Shown: piece after piece, positions 39,801 through 49,651 of the stretch
How positions within the stretch are numbered: position 1 is the stretch's first letter
Layout of the letters: every line of letters starts with the position of its first letter
IMG/VR virus record: IMGVR_UViG_3300020465_000886
Coordinates: 1 to 53,714 of that record
Reading direction: 5' to 3' (one strand)
Origin: a virus
Length of the DNA: 53,714 nt
Program-made: the position numbers and the translations under genes
The notes under the pieces: generated by a model
Seen by the model: the letters and a program-made list of their open reading frames with translations, nothing else
Databases searched by the model: none
Told to the model about the DNA's origin: nothing

Positions 39801-40112
39801 GTCTGCATCATCAATTATGGATCTACCAAATGCCGAAATATCGGAAGCCGCAAAAGTGTTTGCACCTGATGTGTAGATAATCTTGTCTGCCGCTACTGAT
39901 GTTAAACCAGTACCACCTTTGGTTACAGCAATCTGAGTACCTGACCAGGTACCTGCTTGAACCGTTGCAAACTCTACATCTTCAAGTGAACTACCGTTGT
40001 CTTTGAATTGGAACTTGTTGTTGGAAGAATCGTAAACTACGAACCCACCACTCTTTCCATATTGAACATCGGAGGCTACACCTTTGATTCCAAAGTTTTT
40101 AATATTCGCCAT
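36870..40112 (-). CDS. Large fibre-like virion protein with internal repeats
   Basis: 1080 residues, Thr/Ser/Gly/Ala-rich, no membrane segment. It is built from repeated modules: DEDNMASDSATLVPTQQSVK appears twice (and a variant once), IPVxTVDAxGRITAA twice, GTSNEIE-type strands three or more times, and LTVNGTT-type strands twice. These modules are common in long tail fibres of marine myophages. The C-terminus ends in a small beta domain (VTVTVEYVYNT). Late promoter at 40187-40195; AAGGAG lies inside TCCTTAAGGA. It likely contacts the host surface. Confidence 0.75.
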   Translation of the reverse strand: MANIKNFGIKGVASDVQYGKSGGFVVYDSSNNKFQFKDNGSSLEDVEFATVQAGTWSGTQIAVTKGGTGLTSVAADKIIYTSGANTFAASDISAFGRSIIDDADASAARTTLGLGTIATQASDSVNIDGGAIDGAVIGGNSAAAGSFTTINASGTITGNLTGAVTGNSSTATALANARTITIDGDVDATATAFDGSQNITLTTTLDSTGVSAASYGSSTAIPVITVDAKGRITAASTASISSALTIAADSGSNDTVTVGTDTLTFAGTSNEIETAVTNNQIQIGLPDDVTVGGDLTVSGTLNSDDITSSTVTITGDAVVSGTLTVNGTTTTVNSTTVQVDDPIFEIGDPGISSDDNLDRGIKFNWHDGSNAKKGFFGYDDSASEFVFIADATESSNTFTGTKSAIRTGAINSQAITATSFTGASGATITAFLDEDNMNSNSATAGATQQSIKAYVDTEISGISSSFTLSADSGSNDTFTTGGTLNFAGTSNEIETTVSNDAITIGLVNAPTVSGTMTAGNFTTAGQITDGAATLSDGSITGGVAATFSGAITGGSITDGTATMTGGALTGLTGALTTAGTVTGATLTDGTASINSGAITGATNITASGTVQYGSLSDGSITITAFVDEDNMASDSATLVPTQQSVKAYVDAQLTASDLDFQGDSGGALSIDLDSETLDIAGGTGISTAGSGNTLTVTLDNTAVTAASYGSATAIPVLTVDAQGRITAATTASISTSFTLSDGSNTQTVAGGDTLTIAGTANEIEVTVGATDTATIGLPSTVSGLTGVSAATITGTTVTDGVASINSGALSGVTTIAATDLTLAGNLTVNGTTVTNSATNTTIEDQLIELGTGNSGSASGDAGIIIERGDDNNVFIGWDESADQIQLATTTATGASSGDLTLTDANLKAGTITYASLSDGAITITAFVDEDNMASDSATLVPTQQSVKAYVDSQVVAQDDGIVRAAITANSSASTFTIGAIPSVSGRSYFANKAVLKVTTAFAGGSVDGFKITDNESSETTYVTAAQADPTVTGTYVLDLGMESLTSGTTLQLDVVQSDGSTAAVATSGAVTVTVEYVYNT

Positions 40113-40186
40113 CTTGTTACTCCTTAAGGATTTCTTCTATATATAGATGTACAAGAACGTACTGTTATGTACGCATTATACTTGTA

Positions 40187-40195
40187 TATTTATCG
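40187..40195 (-). promoter_or_regulatory. T4-like late promoter
   Basis: CGATAAATA on the minus strand, about 75 nt before the ATG at 40112. The leader contains GTAC-type inverted repeats and a palindrome around the ribosome site. Confidence 0.65.
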
Positions 40196-40205
40196 TATTA
40201 AAGGA

Positions 40206-42239
40206 TTAGACGTAAGTTACCGACACAGTTACAGCACCTAATGTTGCTGAGTTATGTGTGAACTTACAACGTATGTTAAGGTCATTTGTTTGACTTGCTG
40301 GATATACATAATCTGGATTTGATGTATATGTTCCTGAAGCAGATAGGTCACTCATGTCACCTGTCATATAAGCATCTATGTCTGTTTGGTCACCAACATC
40401 TATTGTAGGAGCAGAGCCTGTATAGTTTGTTACTGGTGTTGATACTTTTACAGCAACTTCAACTATTCTTGAACCTGGAGATACATTACCAAGTGTTACA
40501 GTTTCAACTCCACCAAAGCCTGCACCTGGTGTATCAAAGTCAACTGTTAATGTTTGTGCATCTGTGTTAGCACTATCTTGGTTACTTAGTTCGCCCCAAG
40601 CACTTCCATCATATAAGTACAATGCCCACTCACCATCACCAGCATCAGTAACATAAGCAAGGTCTCCTGCTTGTGGACTTAATGCATCTCTGGCTGATAT
40701 GTTTGCTACAATAGTTGTTCCTGAACTCTTAACACCATGTTCAATGTAAAGTCCTAAAGGAAATTGTCCATTGTGTACACTTGTAATGCCAAAGTCTGAA
40801 CTAGGAGTTCCTGTCTTATCTTCTAAGTCAATAGGTCCACCATCAGTTCTAGTAAGTTTTAAATACTTTCCTGTACTTGCATTTGTACTTAAAGGTAATC
40901 CAGTTACACTGGCATCACCGGCAAATGGAACATTACTGTTGGCATCATTGGTCACATTGGTTATAGTAACTGCATTACCATTTGCTTCTGTAAGTCTTAT
41001 TCTACCATCACCTAATACTTCTGTTGTTAAGTTAGGAATACTTAATGCATCTATTGTGTCTTTGATGTCTGTATTGTTTGCAATACCGGCACCATATTGT
41101 GCATTACCACTTGGACTTGACGTAACATTAGCAAGATATGTACCACTGCCTGTTGTTATATTACCACTAAAAGGTATATAACCACCTAACAATCCATAAC
41201 TGTAATCGCTTGTATCACTTGTTACAGTTGTGGGAACAGAGGCTTCACTGGCTGTTACAAAGGTATTAGAAGTATTATTAATGTCTGTAACAGCATTTGC
41301 TATACTTGTTCCTGTGCTTAAGGTAACATTGGTACCATTTATTTCTAACACATTGTTTTGTGTTGTTGTTCCGTTAGATACATTGCCTGTTGAAATACTG
41401 CTTATTGCATCTTTTATTTTTAAAAATAATATTTTGCCTGTATCAGTTGTAGTTAAATCTCCATCTGTATCAGCAAATATAAAGTCTCCAGCACTACCTG
41501 GTAATGCTGGATTGAAATCTATAATTTGGTTTTGTGGCTTTACTTTAAATTGATTAGGTCCTGGGCCTGTATAACTTACTACGCCAACTGTTCTACTAAT
41601 TGTACTGGCATTTGCTTTTTCTAATGCACCTGCACTTGTTATAGCAATAACATCTCCTCTAGCAAAACCATGTGCATCTTTTGTAAACTTATAATGTTCT
41701 TGTGGATTTATGTATTCAAATCTACTAACAATGTTTGGATAAAAATCTGTACTAACTAAACTTGCTGGTAGAGGATCTAACATAGGTTTACCTTCATTGT
41801 TGATTGTAAACAACACACCTGTACCTGGTACAGCAAATATTGGTGAACCTGAACTGCTTCTAAATACATTATATCTGTCTATATCCTCTGCAATTACTGT
41901 AACAGATGTTGCACTTTTACTTGTAACACTTACAATCTGTAAACACTTTCCATCCTGGGAACCTGCAATCCAATCTCCAACACTTACATCCATGCCATTA
42001 TACTTTCTGGATTCACGTGTTTTATGGGAACCATGTGCATATTCCGTTACAGTAAAAGTTATTGTATATTGATAAGGTTTTGCTGAGCCGCCGCCACTCC
42101 ACCAAGGATCACCTTCTCCATCATTGTGAGTCCAGTTTTTATATCCTGTTGCTGAAGTAAAAGATATCTGTAATACCTTTGCGGGTTTGTAAACGTCTAA
42201 TGTTGAATCAGCACTTTTGTTAAAAATAGTATCAGCCAT
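40206..42239 (-). CDS. Large fibre/baseplate-like virion protein
   Basis: 677 residues, beta-prone. The N-terminal ~130 residues (YKNWTHNDGEGDPWWSGGG, then GDWIAGSQDGKCLQIV) look like a folded attachment domain; the middle is Thr/Asn-rich; a GDLAYVTDAGDGEWALYLYDGSAW motif near residue 540 resembles the tip motif of 26594-27718. Ends VTVSVTYV, close to the end of the 1080-residue protein. The ATG is three nt after the preceding stop, with only a weak GGGG ribosome site, so it depends on coupling. Confidence 0.7.
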   Translation of the reverse strand: MADTIFNKSADSTLDVYKPAKVLQISFTSATGYKNWTHNDGEGDPWWSGGGSAKPYQYTITFTVTEYAHGSHKTRESRKYNGMDVSVGDWIAGSQDGKCLQIVSVTSKSATSVTVIAEDIDRYNVFRSSSGSPIFAVPGTGVLFTINNEGKPMLDPLPASLVSTDFYPNIVSRFEYINPQEHYKFTKDAHGFARGDVIAITSAGALEKANASTISRTVGVVSYTGPGPNQFKVKPQNQIIDFNPALPGSAGDFIFADTDGDLTTTDTGKILFLKIKDAISSISTGNVSNGTTTQNNVLEINGTNVTLSTGTSIANAVTDINNTSNTFVTASEASVPTTVTSDTSDYSYGLLGGYIPFSGNITTGSGTYLANVTSSPSGNAQYGAGIANNTDIKDTIDALSIPNLTTEVLGDGRIRLTEANGNAVTITNVTNDANSNVPFAGDASVTGLPLSTNASTGKYLKLTRTDGGPIDLEDKTGTPSSDFGITSVHNGQFPLGLYIEHGVKSSGTTIVANISARDALSPQAGDLAYVTDAGDGEWALYLYDGSAWGELSNQDSANTDAQTLTVDFDTPGAGFGGVETVTLGNVSPGSRIVEVAVKVSTPVTNYTGSAPTIDVGDQTDIDAYMTGDMSDLSASGTYTSNPDYVYPASQTNDLNIRCKFTHNSATLGAVTVSVTYV

Positions 42240-42242
42240 TTA

Positions 42243-45200
42243 TTAAGACCCCATCGAGAAGTATATCCAAGCATGAGTTGTTTGTCCAAACCCACTACTT
42301 GAACCTGTTTCACTTCTTGTTAATGATAATGTCACATTACTAGTACCCAATGATCCATGTGGTGAACCACTTCCTGCTAGTTTTAAAGTAGTATTGTTTA
42401 CACTTGCACTCTGCCCTTTAATCAAATACTCCGATGTGGACTGACTGTACCCGTATGCTGTTATGGCTACTGGAGGGAAATTATAGTTGCCTCCGAAGTC
42501 TACTATGACTTCACAACTGTTTGATGCCGCATTGTTTATAGTAACGTTTCCAATATTTGTACTTGCATCACTATAACCACCTGAGCCTTGTGCTGTGTCT
42601 ATTGCTCCTGCAGATGTATAGTATAGTTTGAAGTATTCAAAAGATGAACTACCTCCACCGCCACCGCCAGTATTATCTGCCGCTGGTGCCCAACTACTAC
42701 CATTATATTTTAAAACTTGTCCTGATGCCGCACCTGATGTACTAACATCTGATAAATCACCTAATGCACTTGCACCACCACCTGATTGGTTAGCCCAACT
42801 AAGTACACCACTACCGTCTGTTTTAAGTACTTGGTCAGCACTACCATCATCGTTTGGTAATGTTAATACATAGTTTGCACCTGCACTATGTGGAGGTCCT
42901 TGTATTGTAATACCATGTGAATTGTTTTCACAGTTAAGTTGGAAACGTCCTGCACCATTACCACCGTTGCCGGAGTTACCTTTAAATATTACTCTACCTG
43001 TGCCATGTGGTGATAATTCTATATTACCATTACTTGCACTTGTTATATCTTGTCCATTAACATCTAATGAACCACCTAGTTGTGGTGTTGTATCTGAAAC
43101 AATGTCAGTACTTCCTAAAATACTTGTTAAGTCTACATTACCTGATTGTCCTGATAAACTAATTACATTGCCAGATATTGTTAAATCTTGTGCGTCACTA
43201 TCACTTGTAATAAATGAACTAAGGTCTGGTGGTGTAAATGTAAACACACCAGTACCACTGTTATATGATAAACTACCATTGCCACTATTACTTGCTGTCG
43301 TAACACTTACGTCATTAAGTCCTGCACCTGCTGGGCCTGTGGATCCTGTGGCTCCTTGTGGGCCTTTGATGTTTCCTACATCTTGCGTTGAACTGTTTGA
43401 ATAGTTAAGTACTAAATTAGCACCACCAACTAAACTTACACTTGTTATACCAACACCGTCTGTACCGTCAGCACCTGCATCACCCGTAGGACCTGCAACA
43501 CTACCTGTTACATTTATTGTATTACTATCACTTAATGTGAGTGTTAATGCACCACCACTTACTGATGCACTTGAAATAGTTGTGCCATCTGTACCAGCAT
43601 TACCCTGTGGTCCTTGTGGACCTGTAGCACCCAACCCACTTAAATCTAGTGTGGTGCCATCGTATGTTAGGTCACTACCACTTAATGATATAGTAGGTCT
43701 GTTTTGTACATCTGTATGATTACCAGTAAATGCTACTGTGGATAATTGTGTATTACTGTTGTTTAAGGCATTGGCAACTTCTGCCAAACTGTCTAAATTG
43801 ACATTGGCTCCGCCTTTTAATAATGTAACCTGATTGTCAACGTATGCTACAACATTCGTATTTGCAGTATTAACAAAAGACTGCATATTTGAATTTGCTG
43901 TATTAACATAGGATTGGTCTGCATAGTTGTTAGTTGAGAGGTATGATGCAACATTACTGTCACCATAATTACCTGCCACGCCTGCCAGTGTGCTTGTTAA
44001 ATCTACATTACCTGATTGTCCTGTAAGGCTTATAACATTACCACTAATGGTTAAGTCTTGAGCCGCCAATACACTTAAATCAACTGAGTTACCACTTGAA
44101 ATACTTAATGAACTTGTACCTGCATTCCAACTTAAACTTTGAGTTGTTGCTTGAATGTTAGCAGGAGTAAATGTAAATACACCTGCATTGTTATATGATA
44201 AACTTCCGTTACCACTTGGTGTTTGACTTGAAACACTGAAATCTGTTAGGGAAACATTACTGTTTCCTCCACCACCGCCGCCTCCGCCGGTGCTTGTAAA
44301 TGTAATACTATCGCCTGCATCACTTGTTGTAATTGACATGTTAGTACCAGCAACAAATGTTAATGTGTCTGAAGAACTGTCTGCAACTACATTGTTTTGT
44401 CCTGATACTGCTATTTGTCTAAATGCTCTTGTGGCTATGTCTGTTGCATCAAATCCAATAGTAACTCTTTTGTTTGTAGTGTCAGGAGTAATAGTAATAT
44501 TACCATCACCTCTTAAATCTACCTTACCTGTTGTTTCTACAAACTGTGTTGAGCCATTTGTAACTGTAATATTGGATAGTAATCCACTAGTATTAGCAGT
44601 ATCTACATTGGCTATTAAGGCATCAACTTGTGCTGATGTATAACTGTCTGCCGCTAGTCTATAGTTAGCCGCGGGTTGTGATCCTAAGTTAGTGGCATTT
44701 ACTGCCAGGTCAGCCGTACCTCTAAAGTATGTACTGAACACTTCATTGTATTTGTTTGAACTGTTACCTAAGTCATATGTATTATCTAATGCTGGAGCAT
44801 TGTTGGCTGTGGTAACCATTGCTTGTGCCACGTGAGCATTAAAGGCTGTATTGTCTGTTTTTACGGATATATCTTGTTGATTGGCAAAACTTAATACGTT
44901 TGAACCATTTGTTACTAGTATTTGATTAGCAGTACCGTCTGCTGTTGGCATTGTTATACCAGCAAATGTTAAGTTTGTTGTAACTAAATTATTTGCAGTA
45001 ACAGAACCATTTGCTACTGTTACATTGTTGCCTGAACCTAAGAAACTAAATGTTGTGCCATCAAATGTTAAACTGTCTGATCCATTTAATACATTACCAG
45101 TAGCATCTGCAACTAAAACTGTGTTTGCATTAGCACTTCCTAATGTAGTTGATCCTGCACCAACAACTGCATCAATAAAAAGTACATTGTCAGTCAAAGT

Positions 45201-45440
45201 CAATGTGGTGTTAGCACCAGACTGTAACTTGTAAAATTCTAAATATGAACCATCATTTTGTTTGTAAAGTCCAACACCTTGTGAGCCTACGTTTCTACCT
45301 TGCCCAGTTACGTTAGCATTGGCACTTACTGCCGAAGTTTCATTCTTAAATGAACCTGTTGAGGCATCATATACTAATATTTGATTGTCAGTAACATTAT
45401 CTAAATTAAAAGATATTGTTTCATTTGATCCTATTGCCAT
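42243..45440 (-). CDS. Collagen-repeat fibre protein
   Basis: 1065 residues. Low-complexity Asn/Ser/Thr/Gly stretches, an NANVTGQGRN start and three short collagen-like Gly-x-y blocks (for example GATGPQGPQGNAGTDGT, GPTGDAGADGTDGVG and GPQGATGSTGPAGAG) around residues 610-715. QDLTISGNVISLxGQSGNVDLT occurs twice. The C-terminus (about 130 residues) is a probable tip domain. Trimeric fibres of this type bind host receptors. Late box at 45465-45474; ribosome site AGGA. Confidence 0.75.
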   Translation of the reverse strand: MAIGSNETISFNLDNVTDNQILVYDASTGSFKNETSAVSANANVTGQGRNVGSQGVGLYKQNDGSYLEFYKLQSGANTTLTLTDNVLFIDAVVGAGSTTLGSANANTVLVADATGNVLNGSDSLTFDGTTFSFLGSGNNVTVANGSVTANNLVTTNLTFAGITMPTADGTANQILVTNGSNVLSFANQQDISVKTDNTAFNAHVAQAMVTTANNAPALDNTYDLGNSSNKYNEVFSTYFRGTADLAVNATNLGSQPAANYRLAADSYTSAQVDALIANVDTANTSGLLSNITVTNGSTQFVETTGKVDLRGDGNITITPDTTNKRVTIGFDATDIATRAFRQIAVSGQNNVVADSSSDTLTFVAGTNMSITTSDAGDSITFTSTGGGGGGGGNSNVSLTDFSVSSQTPSGNGSLSYNNAGVFTFTPANIQATTQSLSWNAGTSSLSISSGNSVDLSVLAAQDLTISGNVISLTGQSGNVDLTSTLAGVAGNYGDSNVASYLSTNNYADQSYVNTANSNMQSFVNTANTNVVAYVDNQVTLLKGGANVNLDSLAEVANALNNSNTQLSTVAFTGNHTDVQNRPTISLSGSDLTYDGTTLDLSGLGATGPQGPQGNAGTDGTTISSASVSGGALTLTLSDSNTINVTGSVAGPTGDAGADGTDGVGITSVSLVGGANLVLNYSNSSTQDVGNIKGPQGATGSTGPAGAGLNDVSVTTASNSGNGSLSYNSGTGVFTFTPPDLSSFITSDSDAQDLTISGNVISLSGQSGNVDLTSILGSTDIVSDTTPQLGGSLDVNGQDITSASNGNIELSPHGTGRVIFKGNSGNGGNGAGRFQLNCENNSHGITIQGPPHSAGANYVLTLPNDDGSADQVLKTDGSGVLSWANQSGGGASALGDLSDVSTSGAASGQVLKYNGSSWAPAADNTGGGGGGSSSFEYFKLYYTSAGAIDTAQGSGGYSDASTNIGNVTINNAASNSCEVIVDFGGNYNFPPVAITAYGYSQSTSEYLIKGQSASVNNTTLKLAGSGSPHGSLGTSNVTLSLTRSETGSSSGFGQTTHAWIYFSMGS

Positions 45441-45464
45441 TCGATATATCCTATGTTATAAACA

Positions 45465-45474
45465 GTATTTATCG
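45465..45474 (-). promoter_or_regulatory. T4-like late promoter
   Basis: CGATAAATAC on the minus strand, 24 nt before the ATG at 45440. Confidence 0.7.
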
Positions 45475-45539
45475 TTTTTGGCAAAGTTGACAGTCTTTAG
45501 AACTCGTGGCTTGACTGTGATTTGTAATAATTTTTTAAA

Positions 45540-45953
45540 TTATGCTGATAATCTGATATAGTTTATAGCACCATACGTGGAATCGTATGTGGTACCATCG
45601 CCCAAATAACTTCTATCTACTTTAACTCTTAAGTAAGTAAAGTTACCTGTGATAGTATATGCTTCTACTCCAGTGAACCCATCTGTTCCTGAAATTGGAA
45701 ATTGTTTATATCCACCTGCCGCCGCAGTTAAACCTCCTTGTATTTGTATGTCAAAGAAGTCTGCGTCTGTGGGTGTAAGTGCTAGAGTACCTTGTACACT
45801 AACTCTGCCTTTAAATGAGTTATATGATATTGCTATGGTGTGAATACCGTCTGAATATCCATAATAACTGTCTCCTTCTACATTACTTGTAGTCAAAGAC
45901 ATAGTAGAGCCTGTTGAACTCTGCATTAAAACTGATTTTCTATTGATGCTCAT
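45540..45953 (-). CDS. Probable virion protein, small beta domain
   Basis: 137 residues, Ser/Thr/Gly-rich, beta-prone (VSVQGTLALTPTDADFFDIQ). Likely a fibre or decoration protein. Its ATG follows the late box CGATAAATAC by four nt and has no ribosome site, so its late mRNA may be leaderless. Confidence 0.65.
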   Translation of the reverse strand: MSINRKSVLMQSSTGSTMSLTTSNVEGDSYYGYSDGIHTIAISYNSFKGRVSVQGTLALTPTDADFFDIQIQGGLTAAAGGYKQFPISGTDGFTGVEAYTITGNFTYLRVKVDRSYLGDGTTYDSTYGAINYIRLSA

Positions 45954-45957
45954 ACTT

Positions 45958-45967
45958 GTATTTATCG
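45958..45967 (-). promoter_or_regulatory. T4-like late promoter with start codon at about +1
   Basis: CGATAAATAC on the minus strand; five nt separate the last box A from the ATG at 45953. Confidence 0.7.
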
Positions 45968-45970
45968 CTT

Positions 45971-46657
45971 TTAGAGATTTTCAACGACCAATACACTGGT
46001 GATACACTGAACACAATCATTATATTTTAGTTTTAGAATCATTAAAATGTCATCTAAGTCTTCACTTTTGACATATACTGTACGTTGATGTTGCCTTATC
46101 TCTCCATCGGACGAACAACTTTTAACAGTCTCTCCAATTCTTTTAAAGTGTTTTACTGTATCTTTCCATTTATCTGATGCTTGTAAAGATCCATAGAATG
46201 ATCCATGGTGTCTGCCGTGTGGGTATTTAAAAATAAGTTTAGTATCATACTTTTTAAAATAATTATCTTTTCTTATACTATGTTGTTTATAGTCCCAATA
46301 GTTTTCAGAATTTGTTAATGCTAAAAATGAACAATGCTCTTTATCATAAGGCCCTGTTACTTCTAATATTTGTTGTTTAAATTTTGTAATAAACATATCA
46401 AATGTGTCCTTATGTTTAAAGTAAGCATAACGTGACCAACCATTTAATAGTTTTACTGTTTCAGAATATGATTCACAAAAATCCCATATCTCTAAAAACT
46501 TTTTATATCCTTCCTCATGTGAGTCATCAAAGTTCCAACTAGGTATAATATTATTACCTGCTAGTTTTATTCTGTAAGGATATTTACCGTAGAATACTTT
46601 AGGACTTCCACTAAGTTCTAAACCTTTATACTTGTTCCTTTGGTTCAGTGGTTTCAA
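45971..46657 (-). CDS. Hypothetical protein after clpA
   Basis: 228 residues, basic, aromatic-rich (WNFDDSHEEGYKKFLEIWDF), soluble. Start is uncertain: the frame opens with TTG at 46657, 32 nt inside clpA, and no ATG is near. It shares the early dnaJ-clpA transcript. Not recognised; possibly an adaptor or substrate of ClpA by context. Confidence 0.65.
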   Translation of the reverse strand: MKPLNQRNKYKGLELSGSPKVFYGKYPYRIKLAGNNIIPSWNFDDSHEEGYKKFLEIWDFCESYSETVKLLNGWSRYAYFKHKDTFDMFITKFKQQILEVTGPYDKEHCSFLALTNSENYWDYKQHSIRKDNYFKKYDTKLIFKYPHGRHHGSFYGSLQASDKWKDTVKHFKRIGETVKSCSSDGEIRQHQRTVYVKSEDLDDILMILKLKYNDCVQCITSVLVVENL

Positions 46658-48824
46658 TGTTTAATTCTCCATCTATTGTTTTTACAAATACAGTTACGTT
46701 TTTCAAATCTTCAAATAGTATTTTCTTACTTAAAGGCTTTTTAAGTTCACCTTCAAATAATCTTTTTAAAGGTCTAGCACCCATTGTAGGTTCATAGCCA
46801 TTCTCAACAAAGTAATCTATTGTGTCATTGTCTAAATTAATTTCTATGTTTTTATCTTTGAGTTGTTCGTTAATTTCATCTTCAAGACGTTTTACAATTT
46901 TCTGTATTACTTCTGTGCTTAACTTATTAAATTTGATAACAGAATCTATTCTATTTCTAAACTCTGGTGTAAAGAAACTTTGTACTGCTTTAACATCTAC
47001 ATTCTCTTTGATGTTTTTACCAAAACCAATTTTAAGTTTTTCAGCATCAGAGGCTCCTAGGTTACTTGTCATGAGTAAAACTACATTGGTAAAATCAGTT
47101 GTTTTACCTGTAGCACCTGTTAATCGTCCATCGTCCATCACTTGTAATAATACCTGTAGTACTTCTGGTGCGGCTTTCTCAACCTCATCTAATAGAAGTA
47201 CGCAATTAGGATTTTCTTCAACACTTGTAAGTAGTTGACCTTGACCCATTTTACCTTCGGCATGTCCAACGTAACCAGGAGGTGCTCCAATTAGTTTACT
47301 AACACTATGTCTTTCTTGATACTCACTCATATCAAAACGTATTAGTTTGCTTTCTAATTGTTCTGCTAACTGTTTGGCTGTTTCAGTTTTACCTGTACCA
47401 GTAGGACCTAATAGTAGGAAAGAACCAATAGGCTTGTTAGGCTCTCTTAATCCAGACTTACTAACAAGTATTGCTTCTACAATTTGATCCACTGCATCAT
47501 CTTGTCCAAACACTTTTGTTTTAATTCTTTTATCTAAACTCTTGTAACCTTCTGTGCTGTCTATATCAATTACATCTTTACCAATGTTGCTCATCTTACT
47601 AATAACAGAAAGTACATCATCCATTAGAACTGTTTGCTCTCCCCTTAATTTTGTTTTTGCACCTGCGGCATCCATAACGTCAACTGCTTTATCTGGAAAG
47701 TATTTGTTCTTGATATATCTGTCTGCTAAATCAACACTTTTTTCTAACAAGTCAATCTCATAATTAACTTGATGAAATTCTTCAAAGTATGGTTGTAATC
47801 CTTTTACAATCTCTGTTGTAGTTTCAACATCAGTTGGCTCAACTTCTACTCTTTGGAATCTACGCATTAATGCTCTATCTTTTTCAAAGTGTGTGCTATA
47901 TTCATCGCTAGTAGTTGCACCCATAGTAAGCAACTTACCTCTACCTAATATTGGCTTCATTAAGTTTGCTATGTCTACACTACTGCCACCAGCACTACCG
48001 GCACCCATAATCATATGTATTTCATCAATAAACAGTATAACGTTTTTGTTCTTTTCTAAACTATCTAAAACTATTTTAATTCTTTCTTCAAAGTCACCTC
48101 TGTATCTAGTTCCTGCAAGTAGTCCACCTACATCTAAACTATATACAATTTTTTCTTTTAATGCATTTGGTACTTGACCTTCTACTATCTTTAATGCTAG
48201 TCCTTCTGCTATTGCAGTTTTACCTACACCAGGTTCTCCTATAAGCAGTGGATTATTTTTCTTACGTCTTGCAAGTATGTGAACAACATCTTCGACTTCA
48301 TCCTGTCTTCCTATTAAAGGATCTATTTCACTTGCCGCCGCTCTTTCATTTAGATTAATTAAAAATTCTTCTGCTTCTTTAAGACTTTGAGCAGTAGTAA
48401 TATGTTTAGTAATGTATTCAACTACTGCTAATCTATTAATACCATTTAACTCACAGAAGTATGTTGCATGTGATTTATCCTCAGATAAAATGCTTACAAA
48501 TATATCAACAGGATTTACTTGGTCTCTAGCACTAAAAATTACCTGTGCAAATGCTCTTTGCATAACACGTTCTACAGTAGCAGTCTTTTTAGGTTTACCA
48601 TCCCATTGTGTTTCGCCTACTAAACCATTGAACTCTTTATCATCTAGATAATTTTGTAAATCATTAATAGCAGTTTCTTTATCATCTGTTATAGCATCTA
48701 CTATTTCTGATATCTCAGGTGTTTCTAATAGGCACAACATCAAATGCTCAACAGTCACATATTCATGATTTCTGTTTTCAGCATACTCAATTGCACATTC
48801 TATTACGTTGTCTACTCCATTCAT
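46626..48824 (-). CDS. clpA: ClpA-like AAA+ unfoldase
   Basis: 732 residues (E. coli ClpA 758). Residues 1-140 form the Clp N-domain, D1 has GEPGVGKT (196-203) and LFIDEIHM, D2 has GPTGTGKT and [17 protein letters not shown] lies in D2 after TSNLGAS, at the site of ClpA's IGL ClpP-binding loop, so the protein should dock on a ClpP peptidase. TPEFRNRID and MGARPLKRL match ClpA closely. No clpP is seen here, so the host's is probably used. It follows dnaJ by eight nt in an early operon. Confidence 0.92.
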   Translation of the reverse strand: MNGVDNVIECAIEYAENRNHEYVTVEHLMLCLLETPEISEIVDAITDDKETAINDLQNYLDDKEFNGLVGETQWDGKPKKTATVERVMQRAFAQVIFSARDQVNPVDIFVSILSEDKSHATYFCELNGINRLAVVEYITKHITTAQSLKEAEEFLINLNERAAASEIDPLIGRQDEVEDVVHILARRKKNNPLLIGEPGVGKTAIAEGLALKIVEGQVPNALKEKIVYSLDVGGLLAGTRYRGDFEERIKIVLDSLEKNKNVILFIDEIHMIMGAGSAGGSSVDIANLMKPILGRGKLLTMGATTSDEYSTHFEKDRALMRRFQRVEVEPTDVETTTEIVKGLQPYFEEFHQVNYEIDLLEKSVDLADRYIKNKYFPDKAVDVMDAAGAKTKLRGEQTVLMDDVLSVISKMSNIGKDVIDIDSTEGYKSLDKRIKTKVFGQDDAVDQIVEAILVSKSGLREPNKPIGSFLLLGPTGTGKTETAKQLAEQLESKLIRFDMSEYQERHSVSKLIGAPPGYVGHAEGKMGQGQLLTSVEENPNCVLLLDEVEKAAPEVLQVLLQVMDDGRLTGATGKTTDFTNVVLLMTSNLGASDAEKLKIGFGKNIKENVDVKAVQSFFTPEFRNRIDSVIKFNKLSTEVIQKIVKRLEDEINEQLKDKNIEINLDNDTIDYFVENGYEPTMGARPLKRLFEGELKKPLSKKILFEDLKNVTVFVKTIDGELNIETTEPKEQV

Positions 48825-48832
48825 ACTAATAT

Positions 48833-49645
48833 TTACTCTTTGCTGTTTTTAATATCTTCTATTCTTGAAATCTGTTCTTCTGTTAGGTTTGGACTTACAA
48901 CTTCCACTACAACAATAAGGTTTCCTGCCCTACCATTATTAGGATTTGGCATACCTTTTCCTTGTAATTTTAGTTGTGATCCAGGGTTTGTTCTTTTAGG
49001 CACTTTTATATCTAGTTGCTTATTATCCAATTGAGTAACTCTTACTTCAGTGCCAGTCATTGCTTCTAAATAATCTATCTGTACTCTACAATATAAGTCA
49101 TCGCCTCGTCTATCCCATTCAGGTGGATTGTGTATAAAACATCTAACAATTAAATTTCCTGGTGGTAATCCTTGATGTTCTGTTGGACCTTTACCAGGCA
49201 TATTAAATTTAGTACCATGTCTGGTTCCTGCAGGTATAGTAATTTTAAATGTACCATATCCTGTGTTTATCATTTTCTCTACACCATGATAAACTTCATG
49301 TAATTCTAAATGTAAGTCTACTACTCCGTCAGGGTTCCTTGTTGGCTGTCTTTGTTGCTGTCTAAATCCACCCCCAAATATTTCTTGGAATACATCTCCA
49401 AAGTCTCCTCTGAAGTTAAAGCCGCCTTGACTAAATGGGTCGCCGCCTTGGAATGGATTTGGATTATCGTATTGCTGACGTTTTGCAGGATCGCTAAGAG
49501 TTTCGTATGCTTGTTGTATTTTCTTAAATTCATTTTCATCTCCACCTTTATCTGGATGATGTTTACCCGCAAGTTTACGATAGGCTTTTTTAATTTCCTT
49601 GTCGTCTGCTTGAGGTGATACACCTAATGTTTGATAATGATCCAT
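48833..49645 (-). CDS. dnaJ: DnaJ/CbpA-like co-chaperone
   Basis: 270 residues. J domain at 1-60 with HPD (30-32), a Gly/Phe linker at about 63-97, then two C-terminal beta domains ([29 protein letters not shown]). The four CxxCxGxG zinc repeats are missing, making it a type II (CbpA-like) protein. It would steer host DnaK to substrates. The ATG is six nt after a consensus-like -10 and lacks a ribosome site, so a leaderless early mRNA is likely. Confidence 0.9.
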   Translation of the reverse strand: MDHYQTLGVSPQADDKEIKKAYRKLAGKHHPDKGGDENEFKKIQQAYETLSDPAKRQQYDNPNPFQGGDPFSQGGFNFRGDFGDVFQEIFGGGFRQQQRQPTRNPDGVVDLHLELHEVYHGVEKMINTGYGTFKITIPAGTRHGTKFNMPGKGPTEHQGLPPGNLIVRCFIHNPPEWDRRGDDLYCRVQIDYLEAMTGTEVRVTQLDNKQLDIKVPKRTNPGSQLKLQGKGMPNPNNGRAGNLIVVVEVVSPNLTEEQISRIEDIKNSKE

Positions 49646-49651
49646 GACTTA

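Noticed and set aside
36870-45440. Long plus-strand ORFs opposite the fibre genes
   Set aside because: They are shadows caused by the Thr/Ser/Ala/Val-biased codons of the real minus-strand genes, with no ribosome sites or motifs.
45475-45539. Plus-strand TTGAC motifs near 45487-45510 as a promoter
   Set aside because: No -10 at a usable distance and no plus-strand gene follows.
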